64,000 bases of DNA from Nonomuraea spiralis. GTDB lineage: Bacteria; Actinomycetota; Actinomycetes; Streptosporangiales; Streptosporangiaceae. Where the stretch lies: the NCBI RefSeq assembly GCF_014648435.1, contig NZ_BMRC01000009.1, positions 124,001 to 188,000 of the forward strand, written 5' to 3'. Both the position numbers and the translations under genes were made by a program. Below, in pieces: positions 52,777 through 62,069 of the stretch; position 1 is the first letter of the stretch, and each line of letters begins with the position of its first letter. The notes under the pieces are model-generated. The model worked only from the letters and a program-made list of their open reading frames with translations, was not told where the DNA came from and did no database searches.

Positions 52777-53748
52777 GTGCAAGCGACGCGCCTCGACACC
52801 GCTCGCATCCGGGCGGCCCGCCGGGTGATCGACCCGATCTTCCTCGACACCCCGCTCTACTGCTGTGAGGCGCTGGAACCCCACCTCGGTTGTGCGGTGA
52901 GCGTCAAGCTGGAAACGGCGAACCCGGTCCGCAGTTTCAAGGCCCGCGGCACGGAACTGGTCACGAGCCTGCTCACCGGCGTCGACGGCAGGGCGGCGGC
53001 CGTGGTCTGTGCCAGCGCGGGGAACCTCGGCCAGGCCCTCGCCTGGTCCGGACGCCGCCGTGGCCTGGACGTCACCGTCGTGGCCTCCCGCTCCGTCCCC
53101 GCCGCCAAGCTCGACCGCATCCGCGCCCTGGACGCCCGGCTGGAACTCGTGGACGGCGACTTCGACACGGCCCGCGAACGGGCGGCGGCCATCGCGCGGT
53201 ACGACGGCGTACGCCTGGTGGAGGACAGCCTGGATCTTGAGACCTGCGAAGGCGCGGCGACCATCGGCCTGGAGCTGGTGGCGGCAGTGCCCTCGTTCGA
53301 CGCCGTCCTGATCGCGCTCGGGGGCGGGGCGCTGGCCACCGGGGTGGGGCACGTGCTGAAATCCCTGGCGCCCGACGTCGAGGTGATCTGCGTCCAGCCG
53401 CTGGGCGCGCCCGCGATGACGTACTCGTGGCGCCGGCGGCGGGTCGTCACCACCGGGCCGACCGACACCATCGCCGACGGCGTGGCCGGCCGGCGTCCCA
53501 TCCCGGCCGTCCTGGACGATCTCCTCCTGGTCGCCGACGACGCCGTCCTGGTCCGGGAGGCGTCGATCATCGCCGGGATGCGGATGTTCCTCGACCACGC
53601 CGGCCTGGTCGTCGAGCCGTCGGCCGCGCTCGGCCTCGCCGCGATCCTCGAAGACCGCGACCGCTTCGCGGGCCGGCACGTGGTCACCGTCGTGTGCGGC
53701 GGCAACGTCGACCCGGACGCCTACCGCCGCTGGATCGGCGTTTCCTGA
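52777..53748 (+). CDS. Threonine/serine dehydratase-like PLP enzyme
   Basis: A fold-type II PLP enzyme of about 323 residues. The PLP lysine is in VRSFKARGTEL; CASAGNLGQALAW and LGGGALATG are the cofactor-binding loops. The GTG at 52777 gives the family-like start QATRLDTARIRAARRV, possibly leaderless behind a TACGCT -10. An alternative GTG at 52741 has GGAG upstream. It probably deaminates threonine or serine; other beta-replacing reactions are possible. Confidence 0.85.
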   Translation: MQATRLDTARIRAARRVIDPIFLDTPLYCCEALEPHLGCAVSVKLETANPVRSFKARGTELVTSLLTGVDGRAAAVVCASAGNLGQALAWSGRRRGLDVTVVASRSVPAAKLDRIRALDARLELVDGDFDTARERAAAIARYDGVRLVEDSLDLETCEGAATIGLELVAAVPSFDAVLIALGGGALATGVGHVLKSLAPDVEVICVQPLGAPAMTYSWRRRRVVTTGPTDTIADGVAGRRPIPAVLDDLLLVADDAVLVREASIIAGMRMFLDHAGLVVEPSAALGLAAILEDRDRFAGRHVVTVVCGGNVDPDAYRRWIGVS

Positions 53749-53768
53749 CGGCCGTGGAACCCGGCGGT

Positions 53769-54455
53769 TCAGCGGGCGGGCCAGGAGACGTTGCGGATTA
53801 CCTCGGGCAGTCTGGCGCGGAAGCGGGAGAGGCCGAGCCTGGACCGGCGTACCGAGGCCGACACGATCATCGTCATCTCGAACGGCGTGCCCTTCCTGGC
53901 CTTGACCACCGCGAACATGCGCTGGACGCCCGACAGCTCGGCCGCCCGAGTACGGCGCAGCCGCCACTCGAAATCGCTCTCCCGCTCCCCGAGCCCCAGG
54001 ACGAAGACGTCGTCCCTGCTGTGCTCGGTGTTGTGGGCCAGCGACGGTTCGGCGAACCCGAGCTTGGCGTTGATCCCGACGTTGTTCGTCACCTTCACCG
54101 GCACCGCGGAGCGCAGCGGGAACAGCGACCAGGCGATGGGCCGTTCGCGGCCGTCGGGGGTGGTGAGGCTGACGCCCATGGCCGCGTCCTCGAAGGGTTC
54201 GCCGGGGTCGGGGTAGAGCGTCATCACCAGGTGCAGCTCGAAGAAGTCGTGGGTGGCCAGCGTGTCCAGCAGGTAGCGGTCGACGGCGGCGCGTTCGCCC
54301 TCCGGCTGCTCCAGCGGCGCCAGTACGGGCTCGCCCAAGGACATCCGCCTGGCCAGCGGCCCGCCGGGCGGCCCGCCCAGCACGCGGCGCGGTTCCAGTT
54401 CGACCGGATGCTCGGCCGCCGGTCGCAGCGGCAGCTCGAAGATCGTTTCGTCCAT
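53769..54455 (-). CDS. Hypothetical partner of CHAT protein
   Basis: A 228-residue cytoplasmic protein, no signal or membrane helix, starting 7 nt after the CHAT stop. It includes EKxL-free regular strands such as VKVTNNVGINAKLGFAEPS and ends with VIRNVSWPAR. I do not recognise a family. Its close coupling suggests that it works with, or is a target of, the CHAT protein. Confidence 0.7.
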   Translation of the reverse strand: MDETIFELPLRPAAEHPVELEPRRVLGGPPGGPLARRMSLGEPVLAPLEQPEGERAAVDRYLLDTLATHDFFELHLVMTLYPDPGEPFEDAAMGVSLTTPDGRERPIAWSLFPLRSAVPVKVTNNVGINAKLGFAEPSLAHNTEHSRDDVFVLGLGERESDFEWRLRRTRAAELSGVQRMFAVVKARKGTPFEMTMIVSASVRRSRLGLSRFRARLPEVIRNVSWPAR

Positions 54456-54462
54456 GGTTCTC

Positions 54463-57456
54463 CTATCCGGCGTGCCCGACGAGGCAGAACGCTCCCCAGT
54501 CCGCGTACTGGGGGTAGGCCCGGCGGGTGAGGGCCTGGGCGTGGGCGAAGGCCGCTCCGACCTCACCCGAACGGTAGAGGTGCTGGTAGAGCGTGGCGAA
54601 GAAGAGCGCCGACACCTCGGGGCGTACCGACCAGCAGGCGCCCGCCACCGCCCCGGCGCCGGCGCGCAGCAACATCGACGGCAGGCCGAACAGGTTGTCC
54701 AGGTAGTCGTAGCGCATCAGCAGCGACTCGCACGCCTCGATGGTCACCAGCCGGACCGCGCTCAGGTCGCAGCGCAGGATCTGGTCGGCGAACAGCCTGC
54801 CGTCCTCGCCCGCCAGGAACAGGCAGTGGAACAGCGGCGCGTCGGGGTCCTGCATCCCGTGCGCGGCCAGGTGGATGTACGGCGTCCGGCCCGCCCTGGT
54901 CAGGAGCTCGGCCGGCGTCGCCCGTTCTCCCGTCAGCGCCCGGCCGCCGAACAGGGCTGCGATCCCGGCCGCGCTGCGTTCCACCGACTCCTCGTACGGC
55001 AGGCCGTACCGGGTGCCGCCCGCGGCCGAGGCGACGGCGAGCACCCCCTCCTCCTGCGCCGCGGCGTCCGCCCGGAACAGCGGCGCCAGGCACGGCAGCA
55101 CGCTGACCGTGAAGCGGTCGGCCACGATGCCGTCGCCGAACGGCAGCAGCCAGAACGGCAGCACATGGGCGGCCTCGTGCGGCCACAGATAGAGCGTGGT
55201 GACCGTGTCGTCGAGCCCGGACAGCCAGTCCAGCATCGGGCCCAGCCGCCCGGCCTCCTCCCGCAGGCGCTCCTCGGCCTCGCGCGACAGGTGCCGGGTG
55301 AGCGCGTCCTCCTGTACGGCGTCCAAAAGCGTGGGCATGCCGCCGAACAGGACGGACAGGTCGATCACGCCACGCTCGCCGCCGAGGAGCATCGTGCCCC
55401 AGAGGCCGGGCCGGCCGGGACTGTAGGTGACGACGACCTCGGTGGCCCGCCCGGTGATCAGTTCGGCGGTGACGGTGTTGCCGTAGTCGCCCTGCATGTC
55501 GCCGGTGAGCAGGGACAGCAGACAGGCCGAGTCGCCCAGGACGTCCTGCACCTGCCGGAGCCCGCGGATCGGCCGGTCGGCGGCCATGCCGGCCCTGGCC
55601 AGGTCGCGGGCGAGCGTGCGGTGGTAGACGCGGCGCCAGTTGGCGGAGGTCTGGGCCTCGTCGGCGCCCGGCTGCCCCTCGCGGACGGTGACGGGCGCGG
55701 CGAGCTGCGCCGACGCCCCGCCGTTGACCTGCCAGGCCCCGGCGGACAACTCGGCGCCGGTCGTGCCGTGCACCCGCAGGGCCTGGCTCACGTTCTGGGT
55801 CATGGCGTCCACCGGGCGCCTGTCGCCGTCGAGCGCCGCGGCCAGTACGAAGCCCTTGGCGAGCTGGTGCGCGGCCAGCCAGATGGCGTCCGTGTCGGGG
55901 AAACCGCGGACCGCGGCGAGCGAGACGATCTCGAACAGCGACTGCTGGATCAGCCGATGTCCCTGGTCGCCGAGATGCACGCCCGCGCCGCCGACCAGCC
56001 CCACCATGCGGAGCAGCAGGTGGGCGACGTCGGCCCCGGACCGGGCGGGGAGCTGCCTGATCTGCCGCGGCAGCCCGTCCAGGCACACGGTGGCGGTGTC
56101 GGGGCAGTTCTCGACCAGGTAGCCGAGTGCCGCGTCGGCCGTGGCGACGGGGTCGGCCTCCTGGTCCCCGGGGTCGGCGACGGGGTCGAAGGAGATGGTC
56201 CTGGCGAGGCTGAACGCCCTGCTCAGTGCGCCGTTCCCGCGGCGGGCCGCGGCGCCGACCCGGTCCAGGGTCGGTCCGTCGTACCGGGCGTGCAGCAGCG
56301 CGTGGACGGCGGCCGCCGGCTGGCCGTAGTCGAGGAAGGTCTCCGGAGGCATGCCCGTCAGATGTTGCCCGCAGCCGGTCGGGTCGCCGGGCAGGGCGTG
56401 CAGCAGCAGGCTCGCGGCGTGCAGCCGGGCCTGCTCCATGCCGGTCCTCGGGAGGAACGGCCGCAGGTGCTGCGAGCACACGGCGAGCCGGTCGCGGTCC
56501 GCCGCGCCGCACGCCAGCTCCATCGCGGTGAGGTAGAGCCAGGCGGTGGCGTGCAGGCCGTGCTCGGCGATCATCTGCCCGGCGTTGCGTACGTGGACAC
56601 GAGGGGCGCGCAGCAGGACCGAGGGGTCGCGCAGGTCACCGGCGAACAGCCAGAGCCTGGCCCAGACCGTGGGGTCCGCCCGCGTCGGGAGCAGCCGGTC
56701 GGCCTCCTCCAGCCGGCGTTCGACCTGCCGCAGGTCCGGCGGCCTGCCGGTCATCGCCCGGGTCAGGTCGATCAGCGCCAGGTAGGCCAGCGCGCGTCCC
56801 CGTTCGACGCCGTCGTCGAGGGCGGCGGCGCGCCGGAAGCAGTCTTCGGCACGTTCCAAGGAGTCGTCGTAGCCGGGGAACGTGTCCGGCGTTCCGCTCG
56901 CCGGGCGCGGCATGCCCGAGTTCCAGGCCCGGCGGAACGCGCGCATCGCCACGTCGTGCTCGTAGGACTGGGAACCGGCGGCCGGCGAGTACGGCTCGAA
57001 GTGCACGCGGCCGGCGAGGTTGAACGCGAGGGCCGAGCCCGTGGCGGCGGCGAACGCGTCCGCCAGCCGGGCCCCGCGGTCCATGACGGCCGGTTCGTGC
57101 CGGTCGGTCAGCAGGTCGATGGTGGCGGTCAGGCAGTCGCGCACCGCCCGGTGGGGGCCGAGCGAGCCGCCGTCGCGCGGCCGGAGGCTCTCGTGCAGCA
57201 GCAGGAAGTGGTTGCGCCGGTGTTCAAGGGTGCTGAACAGCAGCGGCACGCCCACGTTCATGTCCTGCAACAGGATCATGGCCGGCTCCGGGAGCAGGAG
57301 CGGCGGCTCCTTGACCCGGTCGGCGGCCCGCTCGGCGTCGCCCGCGCCGAGCGGCGGCAGGTCGCGGACCCGCCGGACGGCCTCCTCTTCCGAGTAGATG
57401 CCGCGATTGCGAAGATCCAGCATGTAGTCGAAGAGCACGAGCGCCAGGTCGTCCAC
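54463..57456 (-). CDS. CHAT-domain protein (caspase-like) with long helical N-terminus
   Basis: A protein of about 997 residues whose C-terminal 300 residues form a CHAT domain. The likely catalytic dyad is H866 in IHLAAHGMQ and C909 in IEACES. The long N-terminal part is helical and may be TPR-like. CHAT proteins are caspase-like peptidases, some acting in antiviral or cell-death systems. The GTG at 57456 is proposed, with a -10-like CATACT (57463-57468) suggesting a leaderless transcript; the true start could differ. It precedes a coupled small gene. Confidence 0.82.
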   Translation of the reverse strand: MDDLALVLFDYMLDLRNRGIYSEEEAVRRVRDLPPLGAGDAERAADRVKEPPLLLPEPAMILLQDMNVGVPLLFSTLEHRRNHFLLLHESLRPRDGGSLGPHRAVRDCLTATIDLLTDRHEPAVMDRGARLADAFAAATGSALAFNLAGRVHFEPYSPAAGSQSYEHDVAMRAFRRAWNSGMPRPASGTPDTFPGYDDSLERAEDCFRRAAALDDGVERGRALAYLALIDLTRAMTGRPPDLRQVERRLEEADRLLPTRADPTVWARLWLFAGDLRDPSVLLRAPRVHVRNAGQMIAEHGLHATAWLYLTAMELACGAADRDRLAVCSQHLRPFLPRTGMEQARLHAASLLLHALPGDPTGCGQHLTGMPPETFLDYGQPAAAVHALLHARYDGPTLDRVGAAARRGNGALSRAFSLARTISFDPVADPGDQEADPVATADAALGYLVENCPDTATVCLDGLPRQIRQLPARSGADVAHLLLRMVGLVGGAGVHLGDQGHRLIQQSLFEIVSLAAVRGFPDTDAIWLAAHQLAKGFVLAAALDGDRRPVDAMTQNVSQALRVHGTTGAELSAGAWQVNGGASAQLAAPVTVREGQPGADEAQTSANWRRVYHRTLARDLARAGMAADRPIRGLRQVQDVLGDSACLLSLLTGDMQGDYGNTVTAELITGRATEVVVTYSPGRPGLWGTMLLGGERGVIDLSVLFGGMPTLLDAVQEDALTRHLSREAEERLREEAGRLGPMLDWLSGLDDTVTTLYLWPHEAAHVLPFWLLPFGDGIVADRFTVSVLPCLAPLFRADAAAQEEGVLAVASAAGGTRYGLPYEESVERSAAGIAALFGGRALTGERATPAELLTRAGRTPYIHLAAHGMQDPDAPLFHCLFLAGEDGRLFADQILRCDLSAVRLVTIEACESLLMRYDYLDNLFGLPSMLLRAGAGAVAGACWSVRPEVSALFFATLYQHLYRSGEVGAAFAHAQALTRRAYPQYADWGAFCLVGHAG

Positions 57457-57518
57457 AGGGACAGTATGGATGCGCAGGGTGGCGGGCGGAGGGCCTTCCG
57501 TGACGAAGGCGCTCCTGA

Positions 57519-58253
57519 TCAGCGCTCGTCCGGCACACGGGGCCCGGGCTTCGTGTGGAGGACCGCGCGGGCCTGCTCGGCGGCGCGGATGAGGCTCTCG
57601 GTGACGAAGTCGAGGAAGCGGGCGACGTTCTCCAGGCGGGTGGCGGCCGGGGTGCCCTGGCCGAGGACGCCGGCGCCCTGGCGGGCGATCTCGACGAGCC
57701 GGGCGTTGTCCTGGGCGCTGGTGATGATCGACTGGTACCACAGCTCGTCGTCAACGACGTAGCGCTCGCGGCGGCGTTCGTCGCGTTCGCGGCGGACCAG
57801 GCCCTGGCCCTCCAGGAACGCGATCGACTTGGAGACGGTCGCCGGGCTGACCTGGAGGCGCTGGGCGAGCTCGGACGCGGTGAGGCTGCCCGCGTCGGTG
57901 GTGAACAGGCAGCCCAGCACCCGGGCCATCATCTTGGGCAGCCCTCCCTGCATCAGCACGGTGGTGAACGTCTCCTCGTACTCGCGCACGGCCTCGGCGT
58001 CGCGCCCGTGGGCCTGCGGGACGGCCTGGGGCGCGCGCGGCGCGGGCTGGGCGCGCCGTTGCGTACGGCGTTCGGTGGCGCGGTGGGCCAGGTCGGCGCG
58101 GTAGGCGGTGGGCCCGCCGTTGCGCATCACCTCGCGCGTGACGGTGGAGGTGGGACGGTCGAGCCGCCTGGCGATCTCCGCGTAGGCGAGGCCGTCGGCC
58201 AGCCCCACGGCGATCTGCTGGCGGTCGTGCTGGGTGAGCCTGCCTCCCGGCAT
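57519..58253 (-). CDS. GbsR/MarR-type regulator with extra N-terminal HTH
   Basis: A 244-residue regulator. Residues 1-45 are a transposase-like helix-turn-helix (LTQHDRQQIAVGLADGLAYA, then STVTREVMRNGG), and residues 100-175 a GbsR/MarR winged helix (LTASELAQRLQVSPATVSKS). It is divergent from the DUF4097 gene across a palindrome-rich region and lies 62 nt upstream of the CHAT gene on the same strand. It may control both. Confidence 0.85.
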   Translation of the reverse strand: MPGGRLTQHDRQQIAVGLADGLAYAEIARRLDRPTSTVTREVMRNGGPTAYRADLAHRATERRTQRRAQPAPRAPQAVPQAHGRDAEAVREYEETFTTVLMQGGLPKMMARVLGCLFTTDAGSLTASELAQRLQVSPATVSKSIAFLEGQGLVRRERDERRRERYVVDDELWYQSIITSAQDNARLVEIARQGAGVLGQGTPAATRLENVARFLDFVTESLIRAAEQARAVLHTKPGPRVPDER

Positions 58254-58293
58254 CGCGATCTCCTTCGTCTCTCCCGATCGCCGCCCAGCATAG

Positions 58294-58460
58294 CGTTAAC
58301 GTTCAATCCATTGCAACGAAACGAGCGAAGGTCGTTGCGTTATCCGGCAAGCCGGCGCAACGATTAGCTGACGTTGACCTGCATGAATGCATTTTCTTCG
58401 CAACATGGATGTTGCGCGCTCTTGGAAAGCAACGTAGCGTTTCCGTTGTCAGAAACAACG
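58294..58460. promoter_or_regulatory. Palindrome-rich divergent control region with CAACG/CGTTG words
   Basis: Elements include CGTTAACG (58294-58301), GCAACGA/TCGTTGC (58313-58319 and 58332-58338), TGCATGAATGCA (58380-58391), CGCAAC-ATGGAT-GTTGCG (58399-58416) and CGTTGT-CAGAA-ACAACG (58444-58460). The last lies 16 nt before the DUF4097 start. They are probable sites for the GbsR-type regulator. Confidence 0.5.
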
Positions 58461-58476
58461 AGCGCAGGAGAGAGCA

Positions 58477-59145
58477 ATGCAGACCTTCACCACCCCCGCC
58501 CCCATCGCCGCCGTCCTCGACATCCCCGCCGGGCGCGTGCAGCTCATCGCCGCCGACAGGGCCGACACCGTGGTCGAGATCCGGCCCGCCGACGCCTCCA
58601 AGGGCCGCGACGCGCAGGCCGCCGAGCAGACCAAGGTGGAGTACGGCGACGGCGTCCTGCGGATCGAGACCACCGTGAAGAACCAGTACCTCGGCCCCTC
58701 CGGCTCCGTCGAGGTGACGGTCCAGCTCCCGGCCGGTTCCCGGATCGAGGCGAAGGTCGCCGCCGCCGACTTCCGCGCCGTCGGACGGTTCGGCGAGGTC
58801 GTCCTCGACGGCTCGCTCGGCACGATCAAGATCGACGAGGCCGCGTCCGCCCGCCTCACCACCGCGGCCGGCGACGTCACGATCGGCCGGCTCAACGGCT
58901 CCGCGCAGATCAGCACCGGCAAGGGCGACATCCACGTCACCGAGGCCGTGAGCGGCAAGGTCGTGCTGCGCACCGAGGCCGGCGACGTGTCGGTCGGCGC
59001 CGCCGCCGGGGTCTCGGCCTCCCTGGACGCCGGCACCTCCTACGGCCGCGTCCACAACTCGCTCATGAACGCCGAAGGCGCCGGCGCCCCCCTCGACATC
59101 CACGCCACCACCGCGTACGGCGACATCACCGCCCGCAGCCTCTGA
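58477..59145 (+). CDS. DUF4097 family beta-repeat protein
   Basis: A 222-residue protein made of short beta-strand repeats around phrases such as GDVTIGRLNGSAQIST and GDIHVTEAVSGKVVLR, typical of the DUF4097 adhesin-like solenoid fold. No signal peptide. It follows GCAGGAGAG and is divergent from the GbsR regulator. Function unknown; often found with such regulators. Confidence 0.88.
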   Translation: MQTFTTPAPIAAVLDIPAGRVQLIAADRADTVVEIRPADASKGRDAQAAEQTKVEYGDGVLRIETTVKNQYLGPSGSVEVTVQLPAGSRIEAKVAAADFRAVGRFGEVVLDGSLGTIKIDEAASARLTTAAGDVTIGRLNGSAQISTGKGDIHVTEAVSGKVVLRTEAGDVSVGAAAGVSASLDAGTSYGRVHNSLMNAEGAGAPLDIHATTAYGDITARSL

Positions 59146-59165
59146 GCCGCCGGATGGCGGGCGGC

Positions 59166-59600
59166 CTACTGGCCGGGCCTGATCTCCGAGACGTTCGCCG
59201 AGCCGTCGTCGTAGCGCGCGCGGGCGGTGGCCACGTACGGGCGGTGCTCCTCGGCCCAGGCGATGAGCCCGGAGACCTGGACGGAGAGCGTCTGCCCGAC
59301 GGGGGTGAGCGCGTAGTCCACCCGGGGCGGCGAGGTGGGGGTGACCGTCCGCTCGACCAGGCCGTCGCGTTCCAGACTGCGCAGGGTGAGGGTGAGCATC
59401 CGCTGGGAGATGCCCTCGATGGAGCGCCGCAGCTCGGAGTAACGTTTGGGGCCGTCGCCCAGCAGGTTCATCACCAGGACGCTCCACTTGTCGCCGACCC
59501 GGTCGAGAACGTCGCGCAGCCGGCAGGTCGGGTGGCCCTCGCCGATCGGGTCGCGCACATCGGTGTGCCCTACGCGGGCCAAAGTGCCTTCTTCCGCCAT
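59166..59600 (-). CDS. HxlR family transcriptional regulator
   Basis: A 144-residue winged-helix protein with HPTCRLRDVLDRVGDKWSVL, where the HxlR cysteine can sense redox or electrophiles, and LERDGLVERTV. The ATG at 59600 is used; an upstream ATG at 59651 adds 17 residues. It is divergent from a quinone oxidoreductase gene, a common HxlR target. Confidence 0.87.
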   Translation of the reverse strand: MAEEGTLARVGHTDVRDPIGEGHPTCRLRDVLDRVGDKWSVLVMNLLGDGPKRYSELRRSIEGISQRMLTLTLRSLERDGLVERTVTPTSPPRVDYALTPVGQTLSVQVSGLIAWAEEHRPYVATARARYDDGSANVSEIRPGQ

Positions 59601-59692
59601 GGCGGCATTGTGCAGCAGGATCGATCCGCGCACAAGAAGTAACCAGCGCACGGAAATTACTGCTGCATTCGCGACACAACGGAGTGATCATC

Positions 59693-60616
59693 ATGCGTGC
59701 CATGGCATTCACCGGCTTCGGCGCCGGCCTGGCGGCCACCGACCTGCCCACCCCTGAGCCCGCCCCCGGCGAGGTGCTGGTCCGGGTGCTGGCCTCCTCG
59801 GTCAACGGCTTCGACCTCGGCGTGCTGGGCGGCCACCTCAAGGGCGTGTACGAGTACGAGTTCCCCGTCGTGCTCGGCAAGGACTTCGCCGGCACCGTGG
59901 CCGCCGTCGGCGAGGGGGTGACCGGCCTGACCGCCGGCGAGGACGTCTTCGGCGTGGTCATGCGTCCCACCCTGGGCCAGGGCGGCTACGCCGAGTACGT
60001 CTCGGTGAACCACGGGTACGGCCTGGCGCGGATGCCCCAAGGGCTCGGCCACACCCGCGCGGGCGTGCTGGGGCTGGCCGGCACCGCCGCGTTCGACGCG
60101 GTCGAGGCCGTCGCCCCCGCGCCGGGGGAGACCGTCCTGATCTCGGGCGCGACCGGCGGCGTGGGCGCGTTCGCCGTCCAGATGGCCGCCGCGCGCGGCG
60201 CCAGGGTGATCGCCACCGCCAGGCCGGGGGCCGAGGCCGCGTTCGTCACCGGACTGGGCGCCGCCTGGACCGTCGACCACGAGGACCTGACGGCGGCGGT
60301 GCGCGCGATCGCGCCCGGCGGCGTGGACGCCGCGCTGCACCTGGCGGGCGACGGCCCGGCCGTCGCCGCCCTGCTGGCCGACGGCGGGCGGCTGGCCTCC
60401 ACCCTGCACTACCTGCCCGAGGAGCCCGCCAGGGACCTCAAGGCCACGGCCGTGATGGCCGACCCCAACCCGGCCACCCTCGCCCGGCTGGCCACCGACG
60501 TGGTCGAGGGCCGCCTGCGGGTGCCGGTCGCCCGCTCCTACCCGCTGGCCGCGGCGCCGAGCGCGATCGCCGACTTCACCGCCGGGACCTTCGGCAAGTT
60601 CGCCGTCACGATCTGA
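59693..60616 (+). CDS. NADPH-dependent quinone oxidoreductase (zinc-free MDR)
   Basis: A 307-residue MDR enzyme: SSVNGFDLGVLGGH near the N-terminus and nucleotide loop ISGATGGVGAFAVQMA. No zinc-ligand set is seen, so it is of the quinone reductase class. The ATG at 59693 follows GGAG at 8 nt. Divergent HxlR probably controls it in response to quinones or aldehydes. Confidence 0.88.
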   Translation: MRAMAFTGFGAGLAATDLPTPEPAPGEVLVRVLASSVNGFDLGVLGGHLKGVYEYEFPVVLGKDFAGTVAAVGEGVTGLTAGEDVFGVVMRPTLGQGGYAEYVSVNHGYGLARMPQGLGHTRAGVLGLAGTAAFDAVEAVAPAPGETVLISGATGGVGAFAVQMAAARGARVIATARPGAEAAFVTGLGAAWTVDHEDLTAAVRAIAPGGVDAALHLAGDGPAVAALLADGGRLASTLHYLPEEPARDLKATAVMADPNPATLARLATDVVEGRLRVPVARSYPLAAAPSAIADFTAGTFGKFAVTI

Positions 60617-60626
60617 GGGCCTTCGG

Positions 60627-61526
60627 TCAGCCGCGCTTCTCCTGGGGGTCGCTGGTGACCCAGTCCCAGCTGGTGATCGTGGTGCGCATCAGGCGGGCGG
60701 CGGTCGACAGGTGGCTGTCGGCGCCCCAGAACAGCGTGAGCGTACGGCGGCAGTCGGGGCTGTCCACATCGACCCAGCTCAGCGGCGCGCGGGTGGTGGA
60801 CCGCCGGGCGATGGACGGGACCAGCCCGATGCCGAGCCCCGCGCTGATCAGGTCGGCGATGGCGCTGGACTCGTCGCCCTCGCAGACGATCCGCGGCGTG
60901 CGGTCGCGGGCGGCGAAGAGCCGGTCGAGCAGCCGGCGCTGCCAGTGGCCCTTGCGGGCGGTGACGAAGGGCTGGTCGGCCAGCTCGTCGATGGTCACCG
61001 ACGTACGGCCCGCCAGCGGGTGGTCGAGCGGCGTGGCCACCCCCACCGGCTCGTCGAGCAACTGGACCGACTCCAGGCCCTCGGAGTGGATCGGCTGCGA
61101 GGCGACGCACAGGTCGAACTCCTGCGCGCGCAGGCGTCCGGCCATGTCGTCGGCGGGCGCCCAGTGGAGCTCGACCTCGACGGAGGGATGGGCACGCTTG
61201 TAGGCCGCGAGCGGCCCGGTGAGGGTGAGGAAGGTCTCCGACGCCAGCCGTACGGTGCCGTAGCCCTCGCCGGCGGACTCGGCGACGGCCCTGCGCCCGG
61301 CGTCCAGCTCGCCCAGGGAACGTTCGACGAAGCCGCGGAAGAGCCGGCCCGCGTCGTTGAGCCTGAGCCGGCCGGCGCGGTCGAACAGCGGCGTGCCCAG
61401 CTCGCTCTCCAGCCGGGCGATCGTCCGGCTCAGCGACGGTTGCGCCACCCGCAGCTCCTCGGCCGCCGCGCTGAGGTGTTCGAGCCGGGCCACGACCAGG
61501 AACTGCCTGAGCGCGTTCAGATCCAT
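60627..61526 (-). CDS. LysR family transcriptional regulator
   Basis: A 299-residue LysR protein: winged helix MDLNALRQFLVVARLEHLSA and PSLSRTIARLESELG, then a periplasmic-binding-like effector domain. The ATG at 61526 has GAGGAGG at a good distance; the ATG one codon upstream is too close to it. It is divergent from the membrane protein and multicopper oxidase, which it probably regulates. Confidence 0.92.
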   Translation of the reverse strand: MDLNALRQFLVVARLEHLSAAAEELRVAQPSLSRTIARLESELGTPLFDRAGRLRLNDAGRLFRGFVERSLGELDAGRRAVAESAGEGYGTVRLASETFLTLTGPLAAYKRAHPSVEVELHWAPADDMAGRLRAQEFDLCVASQPIHSEGLESVQLLDEPVGVATPLDHPLAGRTSVTIDELADQPFVTARKGHWQRRLLDRLFAARDRTPRIVCEGDESSAIADLISAGLGIGLVPSIARRSTTRAPLSWVDVDSPDCRRTLTLFWGADSHLSTAARLMRTTITSWDWVTSDPQEKRG

Positions 61527-61564
61527 CATGCCTCCTCGGTCATAACAGCATAGCAATACAGATC

Positions 61565-61593
61565 TTGGACAAGATAACCCGAGAGCCATAGCG
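61565..61593 (+). promoter_or_regulatory. Putative promoter of the oxidase operon
   Basis: TTGGAC (61565-61570) and ATAGCG (61588-61593) are 17 nt apart, upstream of the start at 61641, which has a GGGAGGG ribosome site. It faces away from the LysR gene. Confidence 0.4.
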
Positions 61594-61640
61594 TCTGGAG
61601 GCGTACAGGAAGAACGAGAACAGAGTGGGAGGGATCCCTC

Positions 61641-62069
61641 ATGCTCACCGTGGCCGGCAGAGCGGGAGCCGACGCCGCACGCCGAACGGGACCCGCGGGG
61701 TGGACGCTGCGCGCGCTGGTCAGCACGCACATGGTGGCGATCGCCGGGCAGCCGGTGTTCGCCGGCGTGTACCTGACCGGCGACTACGACAGCCTGCGCT
61801 GGCACGCCGTCGGCGCCGACGTGGTCACCTCGCTCGGCTACCTCCAGTTGATCGCGGCGATCGTGGTGTGGGTACGGCTGCGCGAGTTCTGGCCCACGGT
61901 GGCCACGGCGGCGGTGGTGGCGGCCGAGACGGTGCAGTACTTCGCCGGGCTCGACGGCGCGTTGTGGCTGCACATCCCGCTCGGCGTGATGACCGTGGCC
62001 GCGCTCACGGTGCAGTTCATCACCGTCTGGCGCCGCCCCTTCCCTCGGCGGGAGGACCGCGATGCGTGA
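61641..62069 (+). CDS. Small membrane protein upstream of multicopper oxidase
   Basis: A 142-residue protein with four hydrophobic segments and several histidines in or near them (STHMVAIAG, WHAVGAD, LWLHIPLG), so a heme or copper role is possible. Its end overlaps the oxidase start by 8 nt. Family not recognised; it may supply electrons, copper or membrane anchoring for the oxidase. Confidence 0.75.
   Translation: MLTVAGRAGADAARRTGPAGWTLRALVSTHMVAIAGQPVFAGVYLTGDYDSLRWHAVGADVVTSLGYLQLIAAIVVWVRLREFWPTVATAAVVAAETVQYFAGLDGALWLHIPLGVMTVAALTVQFITVWRRPFPRREDRDA

Noticed and set aside
54454..57762. A 1102-codon open frame on the plus strand
   Set aside because: It is the complement of the CHAT gene, which has clear motifs on the other strand.
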